Positions 1-9,372 of a stretch of DNA of 64,000 nt are shown piece by piece. A program made the translations under genes and the position numbers. The stretch is from Streptomyces seoulensis. Lineage in GTDB: Bacteria > Actinomycetota > Actinomycetes > Streptomycetales > Streptomycetaceae. The stretch is taken from NCBI GenBank assembly GCA_013364255.1, contig CP054937.1:1-64000 (forward strand), written 5' to 3'. Under the pieces are notes generated by a model. That model made no database searches. It worked only from the letters and a program-made list of their open reading frames with translations, and was not told the origin of the DNA. The first letter of the stretch is position 1. Every line of letters begins with the position of its first letter.

Positions 1-40
1 GTCCGGCCGGGTCCCCTTCCCCTGACGGAGGACCACCACC

Positions 41-598
41 ATGACCAGCACCCGCACCGCCAAGCAGCCCGAACCGCCCGCCGCAGCCGTGGCAGCCGAC
101 GCCCACTGGGCCGCGAAGATGGAACGCCTCCGCGGCCGGCAGCTCGCGGAGACCACATTCGTCATCTGCGACGACCAAGACGTCCGCACCCGCTACCAGC
201 GCGCCCAGCGCGCCCTCGAGATGGCGCAGACGTACGTCAAGGACCACCCCGACGACACAGAGGCCGCCATCCAAGCCGCCCGGGCCAGCACGGAGTGGGA
301 CGAGGCGAAGTCCGCCTACGACGGCATCGCCATCCCTCTCGTCTTCCGGGCCCTGCCACGCAAGGCCCTCGAACAGCTCTACACGGAGCACAAGCCGTCC
401 GAAGCCGAAGCGGACGACGGCAAGGAGTGGGACGAGACCTTCCATGCCGCGCTCATCGCCGCATCGTCTGTCGACGACATGACCGAGGCCGACGCGCAGG
501 AACTCCTCGACACCTGGTCCCTGTCGGAGGCGAATGCCCTGTTCAACGCCGCCTACGGCGTCCAGAACACGACGCGCGCGGACCTGGGAAAAGGCTGA
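41..598 (+). CDS. Tail assembly chaperone, short form (gpG-like)
   Basis: This 185-residue soluble, charged protein lies immediately upstream of the tape measure gene, where siphoviruses encode the chaperone that coats the tape measure during tail assembly. The ATG at 41 has a GGAGGA ribosome site 8 bases upstream. The gene ends at a TGA just after a slippery heptanucleotide (586-592), so a fraction of ribosomes should continue into the -1 frame, giving a G/GT pair. Function is inferred from position, size and the frameshift signal; the sequence itself has no motif that I recognise. Confidence 0.8.
   Translation: MTSTRTAKQPEPPAAAVAADAHWAAKMERLRGRQLAETTFVICDDQDVRTRYQRAQRALEMAQTYVKDHPDDTEAAIQAARASTEWDEAKSAYDGIAIPLVFRALPRKALEQLYTEHKPSEAEADDGKEWDETFHAALIAASSVDDMTEADAQELLDTWSLSEANALFNAAYGVQNTTRADLGKG
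586..592 (+). promoter_or_regulatory. Programmed -1 ribosomal frameshift site GGGAAAA
   Basis: In the frame of the upstream gene the bases read G GGA AAA, a canonical X XXY YYZ slippery heptamer, two codons before the TGA stop. A one-base backward slip continues as GGG AAA AGG CTG into an open frame that runs to 966. The lambda G/GT gene pair uses almost the same heptamer (GGGAAAG). No downstream stem-loop was folded. Confidence 0.85.
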
Positions 599-966
599 TC
601 GAGGATGAACGGTTCCGCGCCGAACTCGCCCTGTGCCATCAGTGGGGCATCCCTCACTCCCAGTTCCGTGGCATCGGCGACGGCACATGGACCGCGGGCG
701 ATCGCGCCAAAGCCCACGCCTACTACGACTACCAGCGCGCCGTGTGCCCGCACTGCGGCACCCGCGACAGCGAGTGGGAGGACGACACCGGCGCCTACCA
801 GGACGCCTATGTCGCCGTCTCCCACAAATGCCTGGGCTGCGAGGAGATCGCGACGAAGCAGCGCGAGATCCCTGAGGGGCGAGCCGGCGACGGCATGAAG
901 GTTCTGCTGATGCCCGCGCACGTCTACGCGGCCCAGCAGATCGCCGAGGAACTGACCAGCAACTAG
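592..966 (+). CDS. Tail assembly chaperone, frameshift extension (T part of GT)
   Basis: This open frame has no convincing start of its own and is read by -1 frameshifting at 586-592. The fused product would be about 308 residues (184 from the first frame plus 124). The extension carries a CxxC pair followed by another CxxC (around CPHCGT and CLGCEE), which suggests a zinc-binding fold. In the lambda system the T domain recruits the tail tube protein to the tape measure. The extension ends 24 bases before the tape measure start. Confidence 0.75.
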   Translation, partial: RLIEDERFRAELALCHQWGIPHSQFRGIGDGTWTAGDRAKAHAYYDYQRAVCPHCGTRDSEWEDDTGAYQDAYVAVSHKCLGCEEIATKQREIPEGRAGDGMKVLLMPAHVYAAQQIAEELTSN

Positions 967-990
967 CGAGCGAAGAGGGAGGGCGGGCCG

Positions 991-3900
991 GTGGCCAACT
1001 GGAACCTGTCGGTCGACATCCGCGGCACCGGCAACAGCCTCGCCACGGACCTCGAATCGGCGGCCAAGCACGCCCGGACTCTCGGCACCGCCAGTAAGAC
1101 CGCCAAGACCGAGGTCAAAGGACTCGGCGTCGCCGCCGAAGCCGCAGGCAAGCACATTCGCACGCTGGGCCGGGAAGCACAGACAGCAGGCCGGCACCTC
1201 GGCACCCTCGGCCAGCACGCCGCGACCGTCTCCCGCAACCTGACCCGCTACGGCAGCTCCGCCCGCACCGCGAACCAGCAACTCAACTCGCTCGGCGGGC
1301 ACTCCCGCACCGCCGGCCGGGACCTGGCCCGCATGTCCGGGCAGGTCACCACCGCGGTCCGGGACCTCACCCGTCTCGCCGCCGCGGCCCGCACCGCCGA
1401 CGCGCGTCTCAACCGCGTCGGCAACACGTCCGGACTGCGCCGGGTGAGCGAGGAGACCAGTCGCCTCAAGGACAGTCTGAAGTCGCTGGTCGGCCTTGGT
1501 GCCACCCTCGGCCTCACCCTGGGTCTCCACGAGGTCCTCAAAGAGGGCAACGAGTACCAGCAGGAGATGAACGCTTTCGGTGCGGTTACCGGCGCCAGCA
1601 AGGCCCAAATGCAGCTCGCTTCAGCGACCGCGAACCAGCTCGGCAACGACCTCAAGCTGCCCGCCGCGACTGCCGGTGATGCTGCCGAAGCCATGGTCGA
1701 ACTCGCCAAAGCCGGCTTCCGCACCAACCAGGCCATCTCATCCACCCGGGCGAGCCTTGTCCTCGCCTCAGCCGCCCAGGTCAGCGCCGCGAACAGCGCC
1801 AAATACTTGGGCGACATCATGGACCAGTTCGGCATGGGAGCCGACTCTGCCGGCAAGGCCGCCGACATCCTCGCCGCCACCTCAAACAGCGCCAGCGGCA
1901 ACATCACCGACATCTACTACGCCATGAAGTACGCCGGCCCGGTTGCTCACGGCCTCGGCGTCAGCATGCAAGAGACGGCGTCCGCCGTCGGCATGCTGGG
2001 CAAGGCAGGCATCCTCGGCCAGACCGCCGGCACCACCCTGCGCGGCATGCTCGCCAACCTCGCGGCGCCGACCAAGCAAATGAAGGAAGGCCTGTCCGAC
2101 CTCGGCATCGAGGCATGGGACGCCCAGGGCAACTTCAAGGGCCTGCGCGTCGTCATCGACGGCCTGGCGAAGGCCGAGCACCGCATGTCGCAGAAAGACT
2201 TCGCCGCCGCGGTGAAGAAGTCGATGGGCAAGCCAGCCATGTCCGGCGCCATCGCCATGGCCCACCAGGGCGTCGACTCCTTCGACAACCTGATGATGGC
2301 CGTCAACCGGTCCGGCGCCGCAACCGACATCGCGGCCGCCAAGGGCAAGGGCCTCGCCGGCGCCATGCTCCAGCTCCGGACACAGGCCAAGCAGACCGGG
2401 CTGACGATCTATAACGGCATGGCACCCAGCCTGGAATGGCTGACCCGCGGACTGACCAGCGGACTTTCCAAAGCCACACCGAAGATCCAACACTTCTTCG
2501 ACTACTTCAACAGCGCCGCCTCCCTGTTCGGACCGGACATCTCCGCAGCCGTACACCGCGAACTGTCCAGCATCACCAACGAGGCCAAGGGACTGTCCAA
2601 ACCGTTCAAGCACCTCGGCGGACAGGCGCTAGCCGACTTCCTGCACATCCTCCTGAGTATCGGACAGGCCGGGGTCAGCGCCCTCAAGAACCTGGTCGGC
2701 GGAATCGAGCCCGTCGTCCACGCCTTCGGTGACCTGTCAGGCAAGTCCGGCGCTGCCGCCTCCATGCTGGACACAGCAGCGACCGCTATCGACTACGCCT
2801 CCCGTGCGGCGAGTTTCCTGACGCAGGTACTCGTACCGATCGGGCACATCGTCGGCACCCTGGTCTCCACCTTCGGAGACCTCCCAGGACCGGTCCAGCA
2901 GTTCGTCCTCGCCGCGCTCCTCGCCCGCAGGATCGCACCCATCTTCGGCGGCCTGAACACCCGCATCCGCGGCACAGTCGGGTCGGTGCGCTCCCTGACG
3001 GGCGAATGGCAGGCGTGGCGGTCCGCGGCCGGCACGACCGGCGCCACAATGACCCGCCTCGGTGCGTCGTTCGCGATGCTGGAGTCCCGCAGCGCTGTCG
3101 TCTCCCGCATGGGCACCGCGTTCCGTACGGCGTCGGCACAGGGCACCGGCTTCACTGGGACGCTGCGCGGCATAGGTGCTGCTTCCGGTGTGGTCACGCG
3201 TTCGCTCGGCTCCGGACTCATCGGTGCGCTGGGCGGCGGATGGGGAGTCGCGATCACGGCGGCGACCGTGGGGCTCGGCTTCCTCGCGAAGAAGCAGCAG
3301 GAAGCCGCACAGGCGGCCGCGGAACACCGCGAGCGCATCAGCAGCCTGTCTGAAGCGCTGCGCGAGTCCAACGGCGTCGTGGACAAGTCGGTGCGCGCCG
3401 TCGCCGCACAGAACATCATGCAGTCCAAAGCGAAGGACTGGTACGGCACCCAGCAGCGCCTGGTCGACCTCGCCACCAAAGCCAAGGTCCCCATGTCCGA
3501 CCTAGTCGACGCATACACGAACCAGGGATCGTCCCTCAAGGAACTCCAGACACGCCTCGCCGACGTAATCAAGACTCACAAGGTGTGGTCGCTGGACGCC
3601 GAGTCCGGCGTGGGCAGTGAGGGCCTGGACCTCCAGGGGCAGGCAGCACAGGCACTCAGCGACGGCTTGAGCGGCGTGTCGGGCGACTTCAAGAAGGCCC
3701 TTGCCGACGCCAAGGCATACAACCAAGCCGTCAACGGCACCGGGGACGGGGTGACCGCGTACGACCGGCTGAAGACCGCGGTGGGGGAACTCGCGGACCG
3801 GACCGGCGACGCCGACACCCGTACTCGGGGACTACGCGACGCCCTGGACCTGCTGTCCGGTGGATCGGTGTCCTTGCAGGCCGCGCAGGCCCGCGTCAAT

Positions 3901-6435
3901 GAGGCGATCACCCAGGCCAACGAGGCGCTGGAAGGCGGTGCCAAGCGCGCCGACGGCTACGGCAAGGCACTGCTGAACGCGAACGGAACGATCAACACTG
4001 CCACGAAGAACGGGCAGAGCCTGTTCGCGACGTTCAACACGATCGCCGATGGCGCTTCCTCCGCCGCGGTGGCCGCTTATGACTTCGCCCAGTCGCAGGG
4101 GAAGGGCCTGCCGGAGTCGCTCGGGGCGGCTAAGAAGCAGATGAAGTCGGCCCGCGATTCCGCGGTCAAGCTAGCGGAAGGGTACGGGCTCAGCGCGAAG
4201 GAAGCCGGGAAGGTCGCCGACTCCCTTGGACTGATTCCCGGCCAGGTGGCCATCCTGCTGTCCACGCACGGCGTCGACTCCACCCTCGCCGACCTCCTGG
4301 CGGTACAGGCCGAGTTCCAGAAGGTCCCCAAATCGAAGACCATCAAGGTCAACTCGCTCAGCACAGAAGCGAAGAAGGATCTGGAAGACCTCGGCTACAA
4401 GATCGAGCTGATCCCCGGCACCCGCGAATACAAGATCACGGCACCGACAAAGGACGCCCGCACCCAACTCGACCTCCTCGTGTCCGCCCTCTCAAACGTT
4501 CCTGACGGCAAGGACGTCGATGTCGACGCGAAGACGGCTGTGGCGATCGGGGAACTCAACGGGCTGAACAGCGCGATCAAGAAGACGCCGAACGCCAAGA
4601 GCATCACCGTCAAGGCACTCTCCGCAGAGGCCATCTCGGCACTCAGAGCAGTCGGGCTGAAGGCGACGACCCTGCCAAACGGCAAGGTCAAGGTCACTGC
4701 GGCGAACGGGCAAGCCCTCGGCGCTATCGGAGCCGTTGCATCAGCCCTCAACAACCTCGATGGAAAGAACGCCAACACCTACATCACCACAACCAAGGTC
4801 ACCAAGTTCACCAGTGTCCAAGGCGGCCAGACCGTCGCCAAGCGCGACTACGCCGACGGCGGCGTCGTCGACTACTACGCCGACGGCGGTATCCAGCGCG
4901 GCGGCGTCCGTCATTTCGCCGGTGGCTCTGAGAACCACGTCGCGCAGATCGCGCCCGCAGGCTCGTGGCGGGTGTGGGGGGAGCCGGAGACTCAGGGCGA
5001 GGGCTACGTGCCCTTCGCCAGCTCGAAGCGCCCACGGTCCCGCGCCATCACCGAGGAGATCGTGCGCCGGCTCGGCGGTGACCCCGGCGGCATCGTCTGG
5101 AACGCCGACGGCAACGTCCTCCACTTCGCTTCCGGTGGCGCCGCAGACTTCACGTACACGCCGACTGGCGGGATGAAGTCGACCAGCGATGTGCAGTCGT
5201 CTTACTCGGACGCGCATCAGCCGATCGACAAGGACGACTACAACAAGAAGATCCGGGCCCGCGCGAACGCCGTCGACACGCTGCGCGCTGCGGAGGCCCG
5301 GCTGGCGAAGGTCCGCAGGGGCAAGCACACCCACGCCCAGCTCGTGGCCGCCGAGACCGCGGTGGCCAAGGCGCGACGCTCCCTGGCCACCGCCACCGAC
5401 GCCGCGGCCGCCGCAGAGGCCCGGTACAAGAAGAAGTTCTCCCTCAGCGACTGGGGCAAGACGCTCACGTCTGCGGTGAAGTCGAACAAGGCGTACGAGG
5501 CCAACCTCAACAAGATCGCGTCACGTGGCGGCGCGGACGTCATCGACCAGCTCCGCGACATGGGAGCTGAGGGCGCCACGATGGTCGCCGCGCTCGCCAA
5601 GGCATCGAACAAGCAGTTCAACGACATCGTCAGCAACTTGAAGAAGCTGGGCCCCCTCGCGAAGGCCACCCTCTCGGACTACACGAAGCAGCTCACCGCG
5701 GCGACGAAGGGCTCGGCGACGTTCCAGGCCAACCTCGCGAAGCTGGCAGCGATGGGCTACGGCGCCCTCGCCAGCCAGCTTGCAGCACAGGGTGACGATG
5801 CTGCGGAGAAGCTGGCAGCGGACGCCGTCAAGAGCAAGGCGGACGCGAAAAAGGCCAACGACGCGGCGAAGAAGGCCAAGAACACGCTCAGTCAGGAGCA
5901 GACGGGTGAGCTGGTGCAGATCATCGCCGCGATCAGCTCAAGCAAGACGGGCATCCACGACGTGGCCGGGAAGACCGGGCTGGGCGAGGACGAGATCATC
6001 ACCGTCGCGAACCTCGCCAAGTCGCAGATCTCCAAGGTGCTCGGATCTCGCGCCACCCGCTTCCTCGCCGACCTCGGCAAGGCCAACAAGCACCTCGCCT
6101 ACGCGGATGGCGGCATTCGCGCAGGCATGTACGCCACCAGCGGCGGCATTATCCGGTTTGCGGAGCCGGAGACGCACGGCGAGGCCTATCTGCCGCTCAG
6201 CCCCAGCAAGCGCCGCAAGGCGCTGCCGGTCCTCGCGGACGTCGCGCACCGCTTCGGTGTCGGCTTGCAGGACGCATCCGCAACCCGTCCCATCGTCATC
6301 GTCCGCGACGGCGACACCACCAACGTCTCCGTGACTGCGGTCCGCACCGGCGCCACCGCATCCGACATCGGCGCCCAGGTCGGACGGTCCGTCCGTCGCG
6401 CCCGCAGGGGAGGGGTGGCAGCCCGTGCCGCTTGA
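991..6435 (+). CDS. Tape measure protein
   Basis: This is the largest gene in the window (1814 residues, GTG start after a GGGAGGGCGG stretch). It is mostly helical, Ala/Lys rich, with an N-terminal run of short helical repeats of the type RTLGxxxxTAGRxL and a phage tail tape measure core at roughly residues 180-450. Hydrophobic stretches occur near 625-640 and 735-770. Two copies of a motif of the type GEPETxGEGYVP followed by SKR occur near residues 1330 and 1730, common at tape measure C-termini. Three related segments near 1110-1270 look like internal duplication. At about 0.15 nm per residue it would set a tail near 270 nm, implying a long-tailed siphovirus. Confidence 0.95.
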   Translation: MANWNLSVDIRGTGNSLATDLESAAKHARTLGTASKTAKTEVKGLGVAAEAAGKHIRTLGREAQTAGRHLGTLGQHAATVSRNLTRYGSSARTANQQLNSLGGHSRTAGRDLARMSGQVTTAVRDLTRLAAAARTADARLNRVGNTSGLRRVSEETSRLKDSLKSLVGLGATLGLTLGLHEVLKEGNEYQQEMNAFGAVTGASKAQMQLASATANQLGNDLKLPAATAGDAAEAMVELAKAGFRTNQAISSTRASLVLASAAQVSAANSAKYLGDIMDQFGMGADSAGKAADILAATSNSASGNITDIYYAMKYAGPVAHGLGVSMQETASAVGMLGKAGILGQTAGTTLRGMLANLAAPTKQMKEGLSDLGIEAWDAQGNFKGLRVVIDGLAKAEHRMSQKDFAAAVKKSMGKPAMSGAIAMAHQGVDSFDNLMMAVNRSGAATDIAAAKGKGLAGAMLQLRTQAKQTGLTIYNGMAPSLEWLTRGLTSGLSKATPKIQHFFDYFNSAASLFGPDISAAVHRELSSITNEAKGLSKPFKHLGGQALADFLHILLSIGQAGVSALKNLVGGIEPVVHAFGDLSGKSGAAASMLDTAATAIDYASRAASFLTQVLVPIGHIVGTLVSTFGDLPGPVQQFVLAALLARRIAPIFGGLNTRIRGTVGSVRSLTGEWQAWRSAAGTTGATMTRLGASFAMLESRSAVVSRMGTAFRTASAQGTGFTGTLRGIGAASGVVTRSLGSGLIGALGGGWGVAITAATVGLGFLAKKQQEAAQAAAEHRERISSLSEALRESNGVVDKSVRAVAAQNIMQSKAKDWYGTQQRLVDLATKAKVPMSDLVDAYTNQGSSLKELQTRLADVIKTHKVWSLDAESGVGSEGLDLQGQAAQALSDGLSGVSGDFKKALADAKAYNQAVNGTGDGVTAYDRLKTAVGELADRTGDADTRTRGLRDALDLLSGGSVSLQAAQARVNEAITQANEALEGGAKRADGYGKALLNANGTINTATKNGQSLFATFNTIADGASSAAVAAYDFAQSQGKGLPESLGAAKKQMKSARDSAVKLAEGYGLSAKEAGKVADSLGLIPGQVAILLSTHGVDSTLADLLAVQAEFQKVPKSKTIKVNSLSTEAKKDLEDLGYKIELIPGTREYKITAPTKDARTQLDLLVSALSNVPDGKDVDVDAKTAVAIGELNGLNSAIKKTPNAKSITVKALSAEAISALRAVGLKATTLPNGKVKVTAANGQALGAIGAVASALNNLDGKNANTYITTTKVTKFTSVQGGQTVAKRDYADGGVVDYYADGGIQRGGVRHFAGGSENHVAQIAPAGSWRVWGEPETQGEGYVPFASSKRPRSRAITEEIVRRLGGDPGGIVWNADGNVLHFASGGAADFTYTPTGGMKSTSDVQSSYSDAHQPIDKDDYNKKIRARANAVDTLRAAEARLAKVRRGKHTHAQLVAAETAVAKARRSLATATDAAAAAEARYKKKFSLSDWGKTLTSAVKSNKAYEANLNKIASRGGADVIDQLRDMGAEGATMVAALAKASNKQFNDIVSNLKKLGPLAKATLSDYTKQLTAATKGSATFQANLAKLAAMGYGALASQLAAQGDDAAEKLAADAVKSKADAKKANDAAKKAKNTLSQEQTGELVQIIAAISSSKTGIHDVAGKTGLGEDEIITVANLAKSQISKVLGSRATRFLADLGKANKHLAYADGGIRAGMYATSGGIIRFAEPETHGEAYLPLSPSKRRKALPVLADVAHRFGVGLQDASATRPIVIVRDGDTTNVSVTAVRTGATASDIGAQVGRSVRRARRGGVAARAA

Positions 6436-7324
6436 CCTGACCGACTGGCAGTACGACCTGGGAGGCGTCGTCATCGGCGCTGGCACCAGCGTCGATGTCA
6501 TCGAGACCGCGGGCCTGGGACGGCCTCCAGTGCGGGACAACGACGTCGACCAGCCCAGCATGGACGGGCAGTGGGCAGGCCCGGACTACTGGTCAGCCCG
6601 CACAGTCCAGATCGACGCCGCGATCAAGATGCCCGGTCAGCCGGACGCCTGCCACGACGTGATCGCCGCGATACAGCAGGCTTCGGACACGGCCGCGGTA
6701 CGGCTCGTCGGCGGGCAGGGCATGGTCCTGCGGATCAAACGGCCCGGCCGACCGGTCAAGCAGCTCACCGGCCGTCTGCGGAAGCTGGACCCCGAGTACA
6801 AGCAGGTCATCCACGGCTACGTGCCCCTCGACCTGGAGTTCGTCGCCCACGACCCGACCTTCTACGCCGACACCGACTCCACCACCGAACTACCCCTCGG
6901 ATGGCTGTCCGGCGGCGGCTTCACCGCACCCGTGACGGCGCCGATCTACGTGCAATCCGGCACGACAGCCGCGACCAGGCCCGGCTGGGTCACCAACGCC
7001 GGGGACACCGATGCCTGGCCCGTCATCCGCATCACCGGCCCCTGCTCCAACGTGAGCATCCTGCACGCCGACTCCGGCCGCACCCTCGCACTGCCCACCC
7101 TCACCCTGGCCGCCGGCCGCTGGGTCGAAATCGACACTCGGCCTGGATACCGGACCGTCACCTGGGACAACGGCGGCAACGCCGGCGTCTACCTGTCACC
7201 GGCCTCCCGACTCGACCTCTTCTCTCTGCCGCCCGGACAGTCCGAGATGCGGTGGACCGCCGTCGACAACACCAACACCGCCCGGCTGCGCATCACCTGG
7301 CGCAACGCCTACGTCGCCCTCTAG
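6425..7324 (+). CDS. Distal tail (Dit-like) protein
   Basis: A 299-residue protein whose GTG start overlaps the tape measure end by 11 bases, the usual position of the distal tail protein that forms the hub between tail tube and baseplate. The N-terminal half has the beta-rich pattern of siphovirus Dit proteins (RTVQIDAAI..., then a phrase like YVPLDLEFVAHDPTFY at about 135-150), and the C-terminal half resembles a beta-sandwich of the galectin or carbohydrate-binding type. The call rests on order and general pattern. Confidence 0.8.
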   Translation: MPLDLTDWQYDLGGVVIGAGTSVDVIETAGLGRPPVRDNDVDQPSMDGQWAGPDYWSARTVQIDAAIKMPGQPDACHDVIAAIQQASDTAAVRLVGGQGMVLRIKRPGRPVKQLTGRLRKLDPEYKQVIHGYVPLDLEFVAHDPTFYADTDSTTELPLGWLSGGGFTAPVTAPIYVQSGTTAATRPGWVTNAGDTDAWPVIRITGPCSNVSILHADSGRTLALPTLTLAAGRWVEIDTRPGYRTVTWDNGGNAGVYLSPASRLDLFSLPPGQSEMRWTAVDNTNTARLRITWRNAYVAL

Positions 7325-7335
7325 GAGCCCCGATC

Positions 7336-8274
7336 ATGGCTTTGTTCCAAGCGCCCATCCTCACCAACGGGGCAACTCATCCTGCGCAGCAATTCCGCAT
7401 GCTCGTGAGAGACCTGGCCCGCGGCTCCGAGGGCATCACCCAGGGCGACGACATGAAGGTCACCCAGCGGTCCACGCCCGGCGCCGGCGTATCAGTGTCC
7501 GACGGGTCCGCCGTCATCAAGGGCCGCGCGAACGCGTGGCAAGGGCACTATGCGGCATGCAACATCGGCACCGCGGACGTACCGATCGCGTCCACGGGCG
7601 GCACAGCCCGCTCCGACATGGTGATCCTCCGCGTCAAGGACCCCGACTATGAGGGCTCCCTCAACCCGGCTACGGCCCAGATCGACTACTTCGACGTGAT
7701 CTCGAACGTGTCCTCGTCTGCCACAGTCATCCCCGACGGGAGCACTGGCATCCCGCTCGCCAGGATCGATCTGCCCGCAAACACGAGCGTGGTCACCAAC
7801 GCGATGATCACCGACATTCGGAAAATCGCGAACCCACGCCGTGACCGCACCCTTTACACCCAGTCCCCAGCATCGCTTTCCAACCTCATCACTGGCGTGT
7901 CCAGCTTGTACACCGCCTTCACCACTGCCCCCGGCTGGAACATCGCCATCCCCGACTGGGCCACCAGCGCCAAAATCAAGATAGACATCGCCGGGTTCCG
8001 GATGAGCGGTGGCTACATCTTCGGTGGCCTTCGGGGAAAGGTCGGGCCGCTGCTGACGATGCAGCCCGTCACCATCGACGACGACCAGGGAACATCCACC
8101 CGCCGCATGACCGCCGTCGTCGCTGACACTCTCACCATCCCGTCCCTCTTCCGCGGCACCACACAACTCTTGCGGGCCGAGTTTGCCGGCGGCACCTACA
8201 ACACGGGCTCAGCCAGCGTCGACTCCTCCACCACTTTCATCGCGGACGTCGAATTCGAGGAGGCCCCCCGGTGA
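7336..8274 (+). CDS. Minor tail / baseplate protein
   Basis: A 312-residue protein starting at ATG 7336 after AGGAGCC. The N-terminal 200 residues match the phage minor tail type that begins with a receptor-binding-like beta domain and contains the conserved run of RSDMVILRVKDPDYEG around residues 93-108. The C-terminal third is a separate beta-rich domain. The stop overlaps the next start (GTGA), so the tail genes are translationally coupled. I infer a structural baseplate role. Confidence 0.7.
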   Translation: MALFQAPILTNGATHPAQQFRMLVRDLARGSEGITQGDDMKVTQRSTPGAGVSVSDGSAVIKGRANAWQGHYAACNIGTADVPIASTGGTARSDMVILRVKDPDYEGSLNPATAQIDYFDVISNVSSSATVIPDGSTGIPLARIDLPANTSVVTNAMITDIRKIANPRRDRTLYTQSPASLSNLITGVSSLYTAFTTAPGWNIAIPDWATSAKIKIDIAGFRMSGGYIFGGLRGKVGPLLTMQPVTIDDDQGTSTRRMTAVVADTLTIPSLFRGTTQLLRAEFAGGTYNTGSASVDSSTTFIADVEFEEAPR

Positions 8275-9371
8275 CAGCCGTCCCGGACCGCGTCCTCACG
8301 CAGAACGCACTCACTGGTGCCTGGCTTTCGACAGCTCTCCCGATGGGCGATCTGGAGTATGGGGACGAGCTGAACGGTCCCGGCAGTCTTTCGGGAAAGC
8401 TGTCACCGCGGCTGCTGTCGGAGAACCCGGCTTTGGCCGACCCCGGCAACACGTTCATTTACGTGGAGTCTGCGGGCCAGCTGCGGTGGGGCGGCATCGT
8501 GTGGGACGTCCGCTCCACCGGCCAGGACTACACCCTCGAGGCCGCCGGCTGGTCCTCCTACCTTCAGCACCGCTTCGACCTCGACGGGAACTTCGGCGGC
8601 CGCGGCCCCTACTCGTACGCCGACCGCTGCCAGATCATCCGCGACATGTGGACGTACGCACAGTCCATCCTCGACGGCGACCTCGGCGTCACCGTCGACT
8701 CCACCACCTCCAAGTCCACTGTCGGTACTCCGCAGGAGCCGTACACATCGGACTCGTGGGACACCAACGCCCTCGGCGACAAGATGGACGACCTGGTCAG
8801 TGGTGACGCCACCCCCGACTACACGTGCACCACGTCCTGGAACGCCGACCAGACGGGCGTGGTGAAACGGGTCAGGCTGGGCTGGCCCCGCCTGGGGGCC
8901 CGCCGCACCGACATCTCCTTCAGCTCCGGCGTCAACATCATCGAGGACCCGGAGGTAGCGCTCGCCGGCGACGACTACGCGCAGGTCGTCATCGCCGCCG
9001 GCGCCGGAGACGGCTCCGCGAAACTGCGGCAGATCTCCGCCGTCCGCAACGGCCGCCTCCGCCTTGAGGCAGCGGTCGACGCCCCCGAGCTGAACGGCAA
9101 CGACACCCTCAAGGCACGCGCTAACGCGGAGCGGACATGGCGGCAGGTCCTCGGCTCCATCGACCAGATCACCATCCGCAACACCAGTGCCGCCCCATTC
9201 GGATCATGGCAGGTCGGAGACGACGTCTACACCCGCGTCCACAACGCGTGGACCGACTACACCGGCTGGTGCCGCATCACCGGCTGGACCATGAAACCCG
9301 CCGCGGCCGGCGGCCCCCAGGCCGTTATCGACCTCAAGCCATCAGCCATGTACCAGTACGGAGGCGTCTAG
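8271..9371 (+). CDS. Tail protein, siphovirus Gp37-like
   Basis: A 366-residue protein coupled to the previous gene by GTGA overlap. The N-terminal part (DLEYGDELNGPGSLSG at about 24-40, then WGGIVWDV at about 73-80) has the pattern of actinophage Gp37-like tail proteins, which form the tail-tip hub near gp27/Tal family members. It lies between the Dit-like gene and the fibre gene, as expected for the tail-tip hub. No peptidase motif was seen. Confidence 0.7.
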   Translation: MTAVPDRVLTQNALTGAWLSTALPMGDLEYGDELNGPGSLSGKLSPRLLSENPALADPGNTFIYVESAGQLRWGGIVWDVRSTGQDYTLEAAGWSSYLQHRFDLDGNFGGRGPYSYADRCQIIRDMWTYAQSILDGDLGVTVDSTTSKSTVGTPQEPYTSDSWDTNALGDKMDDLVSGDATPDYTCTTSWNADQTGVVKRVRLGWPRLGARRTDISFSSGVNIIEDPEVALAGDDYAQVVIAAGAGDGSAKLRQISAVRNGRLRLEAAVDAPELNGNDTLKARANAERTWRQVLGSIDQITIRNTSAAPFGSWQVGDDVYTRVHNAWTDYTGWCRITGWTMKPAAAGGPQAVIDLKPSAMYQYGGV

Positions 9372-9372
9372 C

